Shown one piece after another: positions 1 through 9,050 of a DNA stretch of 64,000 nucleotides (positions within the stretch are counted from its first letter, which is position 1; every line of letters starts with the position of its first letter). The notes below the pieces were generated by a model. It had not been told where the DNA came from and did not search any database. It saw nothing but the letters and a program-made list of their open reading frames with translations. The stretch spans positions 2,170,001 through 2,234,000 of the forward strand of contig NZ_OZ257250.1 of the NCBI RefSeq assembly GCF_965279545.1, given 5' to 3'. A program made the translations under genes and the position numbers. This DNA comes from Methylibium sp965279545. Lineage in GTDB: Bacteria > Pseudomonadota > Gammaproteobacteria > Burkholderiales > Burkholderiaceae_C.

Positions 1-395
1 AGCAGGATCGGATAGGGCTTGTAGTTGGGCTTCCAGATGATCATCGCGAGCGTCTGCAGCAGCAGGCTCATGCCCATCGCGGTGATCAGCGGCGCCAGGC
101 GCGGTGCATTGCGCAGCGGGCGGTAGGCGATCTTCTCGATCGAGAAATTGAGAACGGAGCAGACCACGATCGCGGCCACCAGCGAGATCAGCATCAACAG
201 CCAGCCGGGCAAGCCGGAATCCGCCAGGGCCGTGACGACCGTCCAGCTGGTGAGCGCGCCCACCATCAGCACCTCGCCATGGGCGAAGTTGATCAGGTTG
301 ATGATGCCGTAGACCATCGTGTAGCCCAGTGCAACGAGGGCATACATGCTCCCGAGCACCAAGCCGTTGATGATCTGCTGGATGAAGATGTCCAT
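1..395 (-). CDS. livH: LivH-type branched-chain amino acid ABC transporter permease (partial)
   Basis: This is the N-terminal 131 residues of a permease whose 3' part lies beyond the left edge of the window. The reading frame starts MDIFIQQIINGLVLGSMYAL and continues through the ALGYTMVYGIINLINFAHGE region that is typical of LivH, the inner-membrane permease of the high-affinity branched-chain amino acid transporter. Three hydrophobic segments are visible. The ATG at 393-395 is preceded by GAGGT-like purines in the minus orientation. The partner livM, livG, livF and the binding protein would be expected outside the window. Paralogues transport urea or short amides, so the substrate is not certain. 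Confidence 0.85.
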   Translation of the reverse strand, partial: MDIFIQQIINGLVLGSMYALVALGYTMVYGIINLINFAHGEVLMVGALTSWTVVTALADSGLPGWLLMLISLVAAIVVCSVLNFSIEKIAYRPLRNAPRLAPLITAMGMSLLLQTLAMIIWKPNYKPYPIL

Positions 396-475
396 CGTGA
401 GGTCCCCTGTACGGGTGCTGTGGATCAGCACCGCTCCATCGCGAGCGGCCGGTAGACCGCGATTGCGATGTCTAG

Positions 476-500
476 CAAAAAGCCCGCCAGCTGCGGGCTC
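476..500 (-). terminator. Rho-independent terminator downstream of rarA
   Basis: On the minus strand, AGCCCGC and GCGGGCT form a 7-bp perfect stem around a 5-base loop and are followed by a run of T (477-481 on the plus strand is all A). It sits about 90 bases past the rarA stop and before livH, so it probably ends the ftsK-lolA-rarA transcript. Confidence 0.75.
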
Positions 501-591
501 GGTTCATCGTCCTGTCATCGAACGCCGCGGATTGTAGGCAGCCCCGGCAGCCGGCCTGCTGCGGGAAGTCCCGCTGGCGAAACACCGCGGA

Positions 592-1923
592 TCACGCGTC
601 CTGGCGCTTCTTGGCGGTGCCAGCGGCGTTGAGTTCGCGCAGCCGGTTGAGTTTTTCGCCGATCTTGATCTCCAGGCCGCGCGGTACCGGCTCGTAGAAG
701 CGCTGGTCCACCCCCTCCGGCAGGTAGCGCTCGCCGGCCGCAAAACCGCCCTCCTCGTCGTGCGCATAGCGGTAGCCCTTGCCGTGGTCGAGCTGCTTCA
801 TCAGCGCCGTCGGCGCATTGCGCAGGTGCAAGGGCACCGGGCGGCTGCCATCACCCTTGACGAAGGCGCGCACCGCCTTGTAGGCCACGTAGACCGCATT
901 GCTCTTCGGCGCCACCGCGAGATAGACCACGGCCTGGGCCAGTGTCAGCTCGCCCTCGGGCGAACCGAGCCGCTCGTAGGTTTCGGCCGCATCGAGCGCG
1001 AGCCGCAGCGCGCGCGGATCGGCCAGGCCGATGTCTTCGCTGGCCATGCGCACGAGGCGGCGCGCCACGTAGCGCGCGTCGACACCACCGTCGATCATGC
1101 GCACGAACCAGTACAGCGCGGCATCCGGGTCGGAGCCGCGCACGCTCTTGTGCAGCGCCGAGATGCTGTCGTAGAACTGGTCGCCGCCCTTGTCGTAGCG
1201 GCGCAGCTGCTCGCCCAGCGCCTGCTCGAGGAAGGCCTCATCGATCTCGAGCACCGCACCGGCCATGCGCGCGATGTTCTCGTAGGTGTTGAGCAGGCGG
1301 CGCGCATCGCCATCGGCGTAGGCGACCAGGCGCGTGCGTGCTGCGTCGCTGAGCGGCGAGCCGCCCAGCAGCACCCGACCACGCTCCAGCAGCTCGGCCA
1401 GCTCGCCTCCGTCCAGCGGGCGCAGCACATGCACCGTGGCGCGCGACAGCAAGGCCGAGTTGACCTCGAACGACGGATTCTCGGTGGTCGCACCGATGAA
1501 GGTGAACAGACCGGACTCGACGTGCGGCAGGAAGGCGTCCTGCTGCGCCTTGTTGAAGCGGTGCACCTCGTCGACGAACACGATGGTGCGCCGCCCCATG
1601 CCCTGCGCCACCTGCGCCTGCTCGACCGCCTCGCGGATGTCCTTCACGCCGCCGAGCACGGCCGAGATCGCGATGAACTGGGCGTCGAAGGCACGCGCCA
1701 TCAGGCGGGCCAGCGTGGTCTTGCCGGTGCCCGGTGGGCCCCACAGGATCATCGAGTGCGGCCGGCCCGACGCGAACGCGGCGCGCAGCGGTTTGCCCTC
1801 GCCGAGCAACTGCACCTGGCCGATCACTTCGTCCAGCGTGGCCGGGCGCAGGCGTTCGGCCAGCGGTGCGTCGGCGGACGCAGCCGCGCCGATCGAAGGA
1901 AGCGACGGAAGGGTCGAAGCCAT
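592..1923 (-). CDS. rarA: RarA/MgsA replication-associated recombination AAA+ ATPase
   Basis: A 443-residue AAA+ clamp-loader-like ATPase that acts at stalled replication forks. Walker A is GPPGTGKTT at residues 62-70, Walker B lies in the IVFVDEVHRFNKAQQDAF segment, and a GATTENPSFEVNSALLSR sensor segment follows. The C-terminal half is the RarA-type tetramerisation region, including the RYLPEGV..RFYEPVPRG tail typical of the family. The ATG at 1921-1923 (protein start MASTLPS) was chosen because the upstream extension is low-complexity and unlike the family. It is co-directional with lolA and ftsK, a common order in Burkholderiales. No missing motif was seen. Confidence 0.95.
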   Translation of the reverse strand: MASTLPSLPSIGAAASADAPLAERLRPATLDEVIGQVQLLGEGKPLRAAFASGRPHSMILWGPPGTGKTTLARLMARAFDAQFIAISAVLGGVKDIREAVEQAQVAQGMGRRTIVFVDEVHRFNKAQQDAFLPHVESGLFTFIGATTENPSFEVNSALLSRATVHVLRPLDGGELAELLERGRVLLGGSPLSDAARTRLVAYADGDARRLLNTYENIARMAGAVLEIDEAFLEQALGEQLRRYDKGGDQFYDSISALHKSVRGSDPDAALYWFVRMIDGGVDARYVARRLVRMASEDIGLADPRALRLALDAAETYERLGSPEGELTLAQAVVYLAVAPKSNAVYVAYKAVRAFVKGDGSRPVPLHLRNAPTALMKQLDHGKGYRYAHDEEGGFAAGERYLPEGVDQRFYEPVPRGLEIKIGEKLNRLRELNAAGTAKKRQDA

Positions 1924-2043
1924 GCCTCGATTGTCGCAGTCAGACGGGCCCGGGACGGACCTCGCCGCCCCGTCGGGAGTCGTTCCGCAACCCACCGCCC
2001 GCCGACACGACCGCCCCGCCGACGAGGCGGTCGCGGATGAAGC

Positions 2044-2655
2044 TCACTGCGCGATCACGTCGGCGCCGGAGGGCGGCGTGAAACTGAATCGCTCCGCCAG
2101 CAATTTCGGGTCGGCCTCGAACTGGCTGAAGTCGAGCCGCGAACGCTGGCCGAAGGCATCGACGATTTCGACCGCTGCCAGCGTCTTGCCGCGAAAACCC
2201 ACTTTCAGCGACTGGAAGGAGCCGTCCTTGGCGCGCGGCAGGGCCTGTACCCATTGCAGGCCGGCGTCGTCGGGCAGCGCTTTCAGTTCGAAGTCCTTGT
2301 CCACGGAGGCTCCCGCCAGCAGGGCGGCAGGGCTCGCACCGAGCGCCTGGGTGAAAGGGCGCACCGTCACCTGGTTGAGATCGGTGTCGTAGAGCCAGAC
2401 CTTCTGGCCGTCCGCCACGATCAGCTGTTCGTAGGGTTTGGTGTAGGCAAAGCGGAAACGGTTCGGCCGCAAGAATTCGAAGCTGCCGCTCGAGGTCTTC
2501 TTCTTCACGCCGTCGGGCGAGGTAACGGTCTGCGTGAAGGCCGCGCGTCCCGTCTTCACGCCGGAGACGAAGCCCATGAGGGTGTCGATCGCATCCGCCT
2601 GCGCGGCGCCGGCAGCGCACCACAGCGCCACCAGCAACACAGCCCGACGCTTCAT
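2044..2655 (-). CDS. lolA: LolA outer-membrane lipoprotein carrier protein
   Basis: A 203-residue periplasmic chaperone that takes lipoproteins from LolCDE at the inner membrane to LolB at the outer membrane. An N-terminal signal peptide (MKRRAVLLVALWCAAGAAQA, cleavage after about residue 20) precedes the mature LolA fold. Family features include the FTQTV strand near the N-terminus and the FRFAYTKPYEQLIVADGQKV hydrophobic-cleft segment. The start codon overlaps the ftsK stop by 4 bases (ATGA), which suggests translational coupling. Its length is normal. Confidence 0.95.
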   Translation of the reverse strand: MKRRAVLLVALWCAAGAAQADAIDTLMGFVSGVKTGRAAFTQTVTSPDGVKKKTSSGSFEFLRPNRFRFAYTKPYEQLIVADGQKVWLYDTDLNQVTVRPFTQALGASPAALLAGASVDKDFELKALPDDAGLQWVQALPRAKDGSFQSLKVGFRGKTLAAVEIVDAFGQRSRLDFSQFEADPKLLAERFSFTPPSGADVIAQ

Positions 2656-4985
2656 TCGGCGCTCCGCGCCGGGACGAGCAGGTCGCGATTGCCGTTGGTC
2701 GCCATGCCCGAGACGAGGCCGGATTTCTCCATCTGTTCCAGCAGGCGCGCGGCCCGGTTGTAGCCGATGCGCAGGTGGCGCTGCACCAGCGAGATCGACG
2801 CGCGCTTGTGCTGCAGCACGATGGCCACGGCCTGGTCGTACATCGGGTCGGCCTCGCCGTCCGACGTGCCGCCGCCCTCGCCGCCGGCGCCCGCGTCTTC
2901 GTCGAGCGTGCCGCCTTCGAGGATGCCTTCGATGTAGTTCGGCGCCCCCTGGCTGCGCAGATAGTCGGCTACGCGATGCACTTCCTCATCGCTGGCGAAG
3001 GCGCCGTGCACACGCACCGGCAGGCCGGTGCCCGAAGGCATGTAGAGCATGTCACCCATGCCGAGCAAGGCTTCCGCACCCATCTGGTCGAGGATGGTGC
3101 GGGAGTCGATCTTGCTGCTCACCTGAAAGGCAATGCGCGTCGGGATGTTGGCCTTGATCAGGCCGGTGATCACGTCGACGCTCGGGCGTTGCGTGGCCAG
3201 GATCAGGTGGATGCCGGCGGCGCGCGCCTTCTGCGCCAGGCGCGCGATCAGCTCTTCGATCTTCTTGCCGATCACCATCATCAGGTCGGCGAGTTCGTCG
3301 ATCACGATGACCACGTGCGGCAGCCGCTCCAGCGGCTCGGGCGCCTCCGGCGTGAGGCTGAAGGGGTTCGGCAGCTTGTCGCCCTTCGCCGCGGCCTCGT
3401 CGATCTTCTTGTTGTAGCCGGCGAGGTTGCGCACGCCGAGCTTGCTCATCAGCTTGTAGCGCCGCTCCATCTCGCCGACACCCCAGTTCAGCGCATTCGC
3501 CGCCTGCTTCATGTCGGTGACCACCGGGCACAGCAGGTGCGGGATGCCCTCGTAGACGCTCATCTCGAGCATCTTGGGGTCGATCAGGATCAGGCGCACG
3601 TCGCGCGCCTCGGCCTTGTAAAGCAGGCTCAGGATCATCGCGTTGATGCCGACCGACTTGCCCGAGCCGGTGGTGCCGGCCACCAGGCAATGCGGCATCT
3701 TCGCGAGGTCGGCGACGACCGGGCCGCCGACGATGTCCTTGCCCAGGCCCATGGTCAGCATCGACGAGGCGTCGTTGTAGGCCTGCGAGCCGAGGATCTC
3801 CGACAAGCGTATCGTCTGCCGCTTGGCGTTCGGCAGCTCCAGCGCCATGTAATTCTTGCCGGGAATGGTTTCGACGACACGGATGCTGACGAGACTCAGC
3901 GAACGCGCCAGGTCCTTGGCCAGGCCGACGATCTGCGAGCCCTTCACGCCGGTGGCCGGCTCGATCTCGTAGCGGGTGATCACCGGCCCCGGCGAGGCGG
4001 CGACCACGCGCACCTCGACGCCGAAGTCCTTCAGCTTCTTCTCGATCATGCGCGAGGTCATCTCGAGCGACTCGGGCGTCACGGTCTCCATGCGGCCGGG
4101 CACCGCATCGAGCAGGTCGACCTGCGGCAGCTTGGTGTCCGCCAGCTCGGTGAAGAGCGGCTTTTGCTTCTCCTTGGCAACGCGCTCGCTCTTCGGCAGC
4201 TCGACCACCGCCGCTTCGATCACCAAGGGAATGTGATCGTCGAGCTGCTCGCGTTCGAACTCGACGACGTGCTCACGCTCGCGCATCGCCTGCTCGCCGA
4301 GGCGGATGTCCTCCGCCCGCTCGATGCGCTCCTGGCGCTTCTCGCGCAGGCCTTCCAGCGCGGTGCCGAGCTGCTCGGCCACCGCCGACCACGAGAACCG
4401 CAAGGCCAGCGGCAGACCGAGAACCAGCGCGGCGATCCAGAACACGCCGGAGCCGGTGAAGCCGATGGCCTTCATGCTCAGACCCCCGAGCGCATAACCG
4501 AGCACGCCGCCCCCATGGCCACCCGGCAGCCGCGCCTCCCACTGGTACAGGCGCGTCCACTCCAGCGAGCAGCTCGCTGCCAGCACGAGCGCCAGACCGA
4601 GCCAGAACAACCAGGGCGGCCGGGCCGCGACGACATCGTTGCGCGCGGGGGCGTCGTCGGCGCGCAGCAGGCGCGCCAGCGCACTGAGCCAGGCACGCGC
4701 CGCGACCAGCATCGCCCACCACACGGAATAGCCGAACAGGAAGAACGCGATGTCGGAGAACCAGGCACCGAGCACGCCGGCGCGGTTGTGGATCTCGTCG
4801 GCGATGCCCGAGGTCGACCACGCGGGGTCGCTGCCGCTGTGGGTCGCAAGTGCCAGCAGAGCCAGCAACCACAGCACACCACCGAAGACCACCGCGAACT
4901 GCAAACGCCAGCGCGGTGCGGACAGCGCAGCGACGCCATCACGGTCGGTCGCATCCTTGCTCAGGGAACCCAACGGAAAACTCAT
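2652..4985 (-). CDS. ftsK: FtsK/SpoIIIE-family DNA translocase
   Basis: A 777-residue membrane-anchored DNA pump for chromosome dimer resolution at the division septum. About four N-terminal membrane segments lie within residues 25-200. A short charged linker follows, then the RecA-like motor with Walker A GTTGSGKS at residues 437-444 and Walker B VVIVIDELADLMM near 550. The last 70 residues form the winged-helix gamma domain that reads KOPS sites (RASISLVQRHLRIGYNRAA region). The ATG at 4983-4985 (MSFPLGS) avoids an unlike upstream extension. The linker is much shorter than in E. coli FtsK, which is common in betaproteobacteria. Confidence 0.95.
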   Translation of the reverse strand: MSFPLGSLSKDATDRDGVAALSAPRWRLQFAVVFGGVLWLLALLALATHSGSDPAWSTSGIADEIHNRAGVLGAWFSDIAFFLFGYSVWWAMLVAARAWLSALARLLRADDAPARNDVVAARPPWLFWLGLALVLAASCSLEWTRLYQWEARLPGGHGGGVLGYALGGLSMKAIGFTGSGVFWIAALVLGLPLALRFSWSAVAEQLGTALEGLREKRQERIERAEDIRLGEQAMREREHVVEFEREQLDDHIPLVIEAAVVELPKSERVAKEKQKPLFTELADTKLPQVDLLDAVPGRMETVTPESLEMTSRMIEKKLKDFGVEVRVVAASPGPVITRYEIEPATGVKGSQIVGLAKDLARSLSLVSIRVVETIPGKNYMALELPNAKRQTIRLSEILGSQAYNDASSMLTMGLGKDIVGGPVVADLAKMPHCLVAGTTGSGKSVGINAMILSLLYKAEARDVRLILIDPKMLEMSVYEGIPHLLCPVVTDMKQAANALNWGVGEMERRYKLMSKLGVRNLAGYNKKIDEAAAKGDKLPNPFSLTPEAPEPLERLPHVVIVIDELADLMMVIGKKIEELIARLAQKARAAGIHLILATQRPSVDVITGLIKANIPTRIAFQVSSKIDSRTILDQMGAEALLGMGDMLYMPSGTGLPVRVHGAFASDEEVHRVADYLRSQGAPNYIEGILEGGTLDEDAGAGGEGGGTSDGEADPMYDQAVAIVLQHKRASISLVQRHLRIGYNRAARLLEQMEKSGLVSGMATNGNRDLLVPARSAE

Positions 4986-5072
4986 GCCGCAGATTGTGGC
5001 CGATGAGCCTGGGGCCTCGTGTCGAACTGTTGATCGGGGACAAGGGGCTGCCCCCAAAGACGTGCAGCGATG

Positions 5073-5741
5073 TCAGCGGTGCGCCAGGCGCTCCATGATG
5101 TGGACCGCGCCGTTCTCCTGCGTCTTGATGAACCCGCGCTCTTCCAGATCCTTCATCACGCGACTGACCATTTCACGCGAGGCGCCGACCACCTTGGCCA
5201 GATCCTGCCGCGAGACCTTGTTGCGGATCAGCTTGTATTCGGCGCCCTCTTCCGACATGTCGAGGAGCGCTCGCGCCACGCGGCCATAGACGTCGAGCAG
5301 CGCCAGCGACTCGATCTGCCGGTCGGCCGCCCTCAACCGTGCCACCAGGCCGCGCATGATGGCGTACGACAGGCTCGAGTTCTCCGGCAGGCAGCGGGCA
5401 AATTCGGGGCGACCCAGCACCAGCACGTCGCACTGCACCTCGGCACGCACGGTCGCCGAATGAGGCTCGTTGTCGATCAGGCTCATTTCGCCGAGATAGT
5501 CGCCAGGCTGCAGCACGGCGAGGATGACCTCTCGCCCCCGCGCATCGGCCGTGACCACGCGTGCACGCCCGGTCAGCAGGATGTACAGCGCGTTCGACTT
5601 GGTGCCCTGTTCGACGATCACTTCGCCACGGCGGTAGCGCCGCTTGACCACGCCGTCGGAGATCGCCTGCGCCTGCTCGCCGGTGAGCAGCGAAAAGAGC
5701 GGCACCCGCCGGATCAGGTCGAGGTTGGACAACATTGCCAT
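5073..5741 (-). CDS. Crp/Fnr-family transcriptional regulator
   Basis: A 222-residue regulator with an N-terminal cyclic-nucleotide-binding-type beta roll (residues about 10-120), a long dimer helix and a C-terminal winged helix-turn-helix (SRQDLAKVVGASREMVSRV, near 170-190). The start at 5739-5741 follows AAGGA by 7 bases; an in-frame ATG two codons later is a possible alternative. There is no Fnr-type cysteine cluster. The phosphate-binding segment reads GEMSLIDNEPHSATV, so the arginine expected in a cAMP-binding PRSA-like motif is replaced by histidine. Ligand binding is therefore doubtful. It is divergent from trxB, with 218 bases between the starts. Confidence 0.9.
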   Translation of the reverse strand: MAMLSNLDLIRRVPLFSLLTGEQAQAISDGVVKRRYRRGEVIVEQGTKSNALYILLTGRARVVTADARGREVILAVLQPGDYLGEMSLIDNEPHSATVRAEVQCDVLVLGRPEFARCLPENSSLSYAIMRGLVARLRAADRQIESLALLDVYGRVARALLDMSEEGAEYKLIRNKVSRQDLAKVVGASREMVSRVMKDLEERGFIKTQENGAVHIMERLAHR

Positions 5742-5959
5742 CGCGGCATCCTTAGGTCTGGTTGGACTATCGAGGCCATTGGCCCCCTTGACGCGACCGG
5801 CTCGCAGCACTACCTACAATTCCGTCCTGCGCTGCAAGACAGCCCCGGGGCTGTGAAATCTTACCGATGCGAACTCTAACCGACGGTCAGCGCTCACAAA
5901 CGCGGATCCTCCCTGATTTCGACCCCAAAGCGCCCTAACCAACGATCTGACCCCCACCC

Positions 5960-6910
5960 ATGAGCACCCCCCAGCACGCCCGCGTTCTGATCCTTGGTTC
6001 CGGCCCGGCCGGCTACACGGCGGCGGTGTACGCCGCGCGTGCGAACCTCGAGCCCGTGCTGATCACGGGCATGGCCCAGGGCGGCCAGCTGATGACCACC
6101 ACCGAGGTCGACAACTGGCCGGCCGACGTGCACGGCGTGCAGGGGCCGGAGCTGATGCAGCGCTTCCTGGAGCACGCCGAGCGCTTCAAGACCAAGATCG
6201 TCTTCGACCACATCCATGCGGTCGACTTCTCCAAGCGGCCGTTCACGCTCACCGGCGACTCGGGCCGCTACAGCTGCGACGCGCTGATCCTGGCGACCGG
6301 CGCCTCGGCGATGTACCTGGGACTGCCCTCCGAGGAAGCCTTCATGGGCCGCGGCGTCAGCGGCTGCGCCACCTGCGACGGCTTCTTCTACCGCGACCAG
6401 GAGGTCTGCGTGATCGGCGGCGGCAACACCGCCGTCGAGGAAGCCCTGTACCTGTCGAACATCGCCGCCAAGGTCACCCTGGTGCACCGACGCGACAAGT
6501 TCAAGGCCGAGGCCATCCTGGTGGACCGGCTGATGGAGAAGGTGGCGGCCGGCAAGATCGAGTTGAAGCTCTTCCACGTGCTCGACGAGGTGCTGGGCGA
6601 CGCCAGCGGCGTGACCGGGGTGCGCCTGAAGGACACCCGCAGCGGCAGCACCCAGGACCTGATGCTCAAGGGCTGCTTCATCGCCATCGGGCACCGGCCC
6701 AACACCGAGATCTTCCGCGGCCAGCTGGAGATGAAGGACGGCTACATCATCACCCGCACCGGGCTGAACGGCTTCGCGACGATGACCAGCGTGCCCGGGG
6801 TGTTCGCCGCCGGCGACGTGCAGGACCACGTGTACCGCCAGGCCATCACCAGCGCCGGCACCGGCTGCATGGCCGCGCTCGATGCGCAGAGATTCCTGGA
6901 ACAGGGGTGA
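5960..6910 (+). CDS. trxB: Thioredoxin reductase (NADPH)
   Basis: A 316-residue low-molecular-weight flavoprotein that passes electrons from NADPH to thioredoxin. The FAD-binding glycine motif is GSGPAGYTAA at residues 13-22, the redox-active CATC is at 136-139, and the NADPH site GGGNTA is at 153-158. The FAD-closing segment GVFAAGDVQD is near the C-terminus. Its length is that of the bacterial enzyme. It is divergent from the Crp-type gene and upstream of rpmB, but the gap before rpmB contains its own -10 box. Confidence 0.97.
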   Translation: MSTPQHARVLILGSGPAGYTAAVYAARANLEPVLITGMAQGGQLMTTTEVDNWPADVHGVQGPELMQRFLEHAERFKTKIVFDHIHAVDFSKRPFTLTGDSGRYSCDALILATGASAMYLGLPSEEAFMGRGVSGCATCDGFFYRDQEVCVIGGGNTAVEEALYLSNIAAKVTLVHRRDKFKAEAILVDRLMEKVAAGKIELKLFHVLDEVLGDASGVTGVRLKDTRSGSTQDLMLKGCFIAIGHRPNTEIFRGQLEMKDGYIITRTGLNGFATMTSVPGVFAAGDVQDHVYRQAITSAGTGCMAALDAQRFLEQG

Positions 6911-6954
6911 GCACCGTCCCACGTGTCGGCTGTCAGGACTGGCGAAGTTCTGGC

Positions 6955-6960
6955 TATAAT
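6955..6960 (+). promoter_or_regulatory. Candidate -10 box for rpmB-rpmG
   Basis: A perfect TATAAT lies 148 bases before the rpmB ATG. The upstream -35 is weak: CTGTCA at 6930-6935 has a 19-base spacer. The assignment rests on the hexamer and on its place between trxB and a ribosomal operon. A leader of about 140 bases would result. Confidence 0.5.
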
Positions 6961-7107
6961 TGCGGTCTTTGTCAAACAGGGCCCGGTGCCCTCGGCCCGC
7001 TCTACGGCAGGCTGCAGGCGACCGGAAGGGTGAGCATCAGGCGGGTTGCCACGACAACCTCATCTGCTCTGCACACTGAGTTGCATCACATCGAACGGAG
7101 AAGCGTC

Positions 7108-7341
7108 ATGGCACGCGTCTGTCAAGTCACGGGCAAGCGCCCGATGGTGGGAAACAATGTCTCCCACGCCAACAACAAAACGAAGCGTCGCTTCCTGCCG
7201 AACCTGCAGTACCGCCGCTTCTGGCTCGAAACCGAGAACCGCTGGGTGCGTTTGCGCGTCACCAACGCGGCGCTGCGTCTGATCGACAAGGTCGGCATCG
7301 AACAGGTCGTTGCCGATCTGCGTGCCAAGGGCGAACTCTGA
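7108..7341 (+). CDS. rpmB: 50S ribosomal protein L28
   Basis: A 77-residue ribosomal protein. The N-terminus MARVCQVTGKRPMVGNNVSH and the RFLPNLQ.RRFW segment are the family hallmarks. The ATG at 7108 follows an ACGGAGAAG ribosome-binding region. It is followed after 16 bases by rpmG, the usual L28-L33 pair in proteobacteria. In-frame sequence upstream of this ATG is not L28-like and was excluded. Confidence 0.97.
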   Translation: MARVCQVTGKRPMVGNNVSHANNKTKRRFLPNLQYRRFWLETENRWVRLRVTNAALRLIDKVGIEQVVADLRAKGEL

Positions 7342-7357
7342 ACTTCGGGAGCGGATC

Positions 7358-7525
7358 ATGGCAAAAGGCGGACGCGAAAAAATCAAGCTGGAATCGACAG
7401 CCGGCACCGGTCACTTCTACACGACCGACAAGAACAAGAAGCTGCATCCCGAGAAGATGGAGCTGATGAAATTCGATCCGAAGGCACGCAAGCACGTCGC
7501 CTACAAGGAAGTGAAGCTGAAATAG
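7358..7525 (+). CDS. rpmG: 50S ribosomal protein L33
   Basis: A 55-residue ribosomal protein that starts MAKGGREKIKLESTAGTGHF and ends in the lysine-rich KHVAYKEVKLK tail. Its length is normal. It is preceded by GGAG (GGGAGCGGATC) at a good distance. It has no CxxC pairs, so it is the zinc-independent form usual in betaproteobacteria. It forms an operon with rpmB and is followed by a strong terminator. Confidence 0.97.
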   Translation: MAKGGREKIKLESTAGTGHFYTTDKNKKLHPEKMELMKFDPKARKHVAYKEVKLK

Positions 7526-7542
7526 GGCTTCGCGCTTCACGC

Positions 7543-7575
7543 AAGCCCGCCCGGCCTTGGCCCGGCGGGCTTTTT
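7543..7575 (+). terminator. Terminator of rpmB-rpmG
   Basis: A long GC-rich inverted repeat (AAGCCCGCCCGGCC / GGCCCGGCGGGCTT with a small internal irregularity) is followed directly by TTTTT. It starts 17 bases after the rpmG stop. Confidence 0.9.
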
Positions 7576-7624
7576 GTCGCCTGCTAGAAGACAGCATGCC
7601 TTGGCCCGGTGCGCCCCGCGCACG

Positions 7625-7647
7625 AAAAAGGCGCCCGGAGGCGCCTT
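7625..7647 (-). terminator. Terminator of the desaturase gene
   Basis: On the minus strand, AAGGCGCC and GGCGCCTT form a perfect 8-bp stem around a 4-base loop, with a T run after it (A at 7625-7629 on the plus strand). It lies about 50 bases past the desaturase stop and faces the rpmG terminator. Confidence 0.75.
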
Positions 7648-7699
7648 CATTTTCCCGACACACGCCGCCCAGTCAGATCACAGCGCAGCCCTTGCGGCG

Positions 7700-8923
7700 T
7701 CAAGCATGCGCGGAACGCAACCGCAAGGCGAACTCCTGCAGCGCGGCGATGCCGCTCTCCTCGGCCTTCTTGCACCACGCCTGCAGATCGGCAACGAGCT
7801 GCTCGGCCGACACGTTGGTGCGCGTCCACAGCTGACGCAGTTCCTCGCGCATCGTGACGAGCTTGTCGAGCACCGGGTGCTCCGCACGCGCGGTCTCCAC
7901 CTGCAAGCGCACGGCCTGCGGGATGCGATCGTCGTCGCGGTGCAGCCAACGATGAGCCAAATGCAACTGGTTCCACTTCGGGGAATGCTGCTGGCCCTCG
8001 GCCTTCAGGCGCGCGAGCTCGACGCGGCAGGCCGCCTTCAGCTCGCGTCCATAGCCCGCCATCAGCTCATAGCGGTGAGCGATGATCGCCTCGAGCGTCA
8101 TGCTGTCGGCCACCGGCTTGATCACACCGAGCGCCAGCTTCGGCGCCGTCTTGCGCACCGAAGCCAGACCGAACTTCGCCAGCACCGATATGTACACCCA
8201 ACCGATGTCGAATTCGTAGGGCTTGACCGAGAACTTTGCCGACGTCGGATAGGTGTGGTGGTTGTTGTGCAACTCTTCACCGCCGATGATGACGCCCCAG
8301 GGCGACACATTGGTCGACGCATCCGGCGCCTCGAAGTTGCGATAGCCCCAGAAGTGTCCCAGACCATTGATGATGCCGGCCGCGTTGATCGGAATCCACA
8401 GCATCTGCACCGCCCACACCGCTGCGCCGACCGCGCCGAACAGGAACAGGTTCACCAACAACATGACGCCCACGCCTTGCCAGCTGTAGCGGGTGTACAG
8501 ATTGCGCTCGATCCAGTCATCCGGCGTGCCAAGGCCGTACTTGGCGATCGTCTCGTTGTTCTTGGCCTCGGCCCGATACAGTTCGGCGCCCTCGAGCAAC
8601 ACCTTCTTGATACCGCGCGTCTGCGGGCTGTGCGGATCCTCTTCGGTCTCGCACTTGGCGTGGTGCTTGCGGTGGATGGCAACCCACTCCTTCGTCACCA
8701 TGCCGGTGCTCAGCCACAGCCACAGCCTGAAGAAATGCATCACTGCCGGATGCAAGTCGAGGGCGCGGTGCGCCTGTGAGCGGTGCAGGAAAATCGTCAC
8801 CGCGGCAATGGTGACGTGCGTCATCGCCAGCACGCACAACAGCACCTGCCACCAACTGGCGTGCAGCCACCCGTGCGCCAAACCGTCGATCGCGCCATCC
8901 CACATCGTCGAAGCCAATTCCAT
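7700..8923 (-). CDS. Membrane fatty-acid (acyl-CoA type) desaturase
   Basis: A 407-residue di-iron membrane desaturase of the acyl-CoA/acyl-lipid delta-9 class that introduces a double bond into saturated acyl chains. Three histidine boxes are present: HRSQAHR at 47-53, HRKHH at 84-88 and ELHNNHH at 217-223. Hydrophobic segments lie near 25-45, 60-75, 150-180 and 180-195. Residues beyond about 270 form a long charged helical extension not present in the minimal enzyme but common in the Burkholderiales version. It is a single gene with its own terminator. Cold or membrane-fluidity control is likely but not visible in the sequence. Confidence 0.88.
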   Translation of the reverse strand: MELASTMWDGAIDGLAHGWLHASWWQVLLCVLAMTHVTIAAVTIFLHRSQAHRALDLHPAVMHFFRLWLWLSTGMVTKEWVAIHRKHHAKCETEEDPHSPQTRGIKKVLLEGAELYRAEAKNNETIAKYGLGTPDDWIERNLYTRYSWQGVGVMLLVNLFLFGAVGAAVWAVQMLWIPINAAGIINGLGHFWGYRNFEAPDASTNVSPWGVIIGGEELHNNHHTYPTSAKFSVKPYEFDIGWVYISVLAKFGLASVRKTAPKLALGVIKPVADSMTLEAIIAHRYELMAGYGRELKAACRVELARLKAEGQQHSPKWNQLHLAHRWLHRDDDRIPQAVRLQVETARAEHPVLDKLVTMREELRQLWTRTNVSAEQLVADLQAWCKKAEESGIAALQEFALRLRSAHA

Positions 8924-9050
8924 CTCTATCCTTTTGAATGCTGGCAGATTGTAAATGTCAGCCCGCTGAAAAGCCCCTGGAAACTACGGACTTTCCCGGG
9001 CCAGTTTGCGTTTGAGCAATTCCGGTCGATAGCGTTCAGGGCGGCAGCCC

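Noticed and set aside
2775..5006. Long open frame on the plus strand opposite ftsK (743 codons)
   Set aside because: Antisense frame caused by high GC codon bias; ftsK on the other strand has complete motifs, while this frame gives a His/Arg/Gln-rich protein with no family features.
5788..5820. TTGACG...TACAAT as a trxB promoter
   Set aside because: The spacer is 21 bases, too long for a normal sigma-70 promoter.
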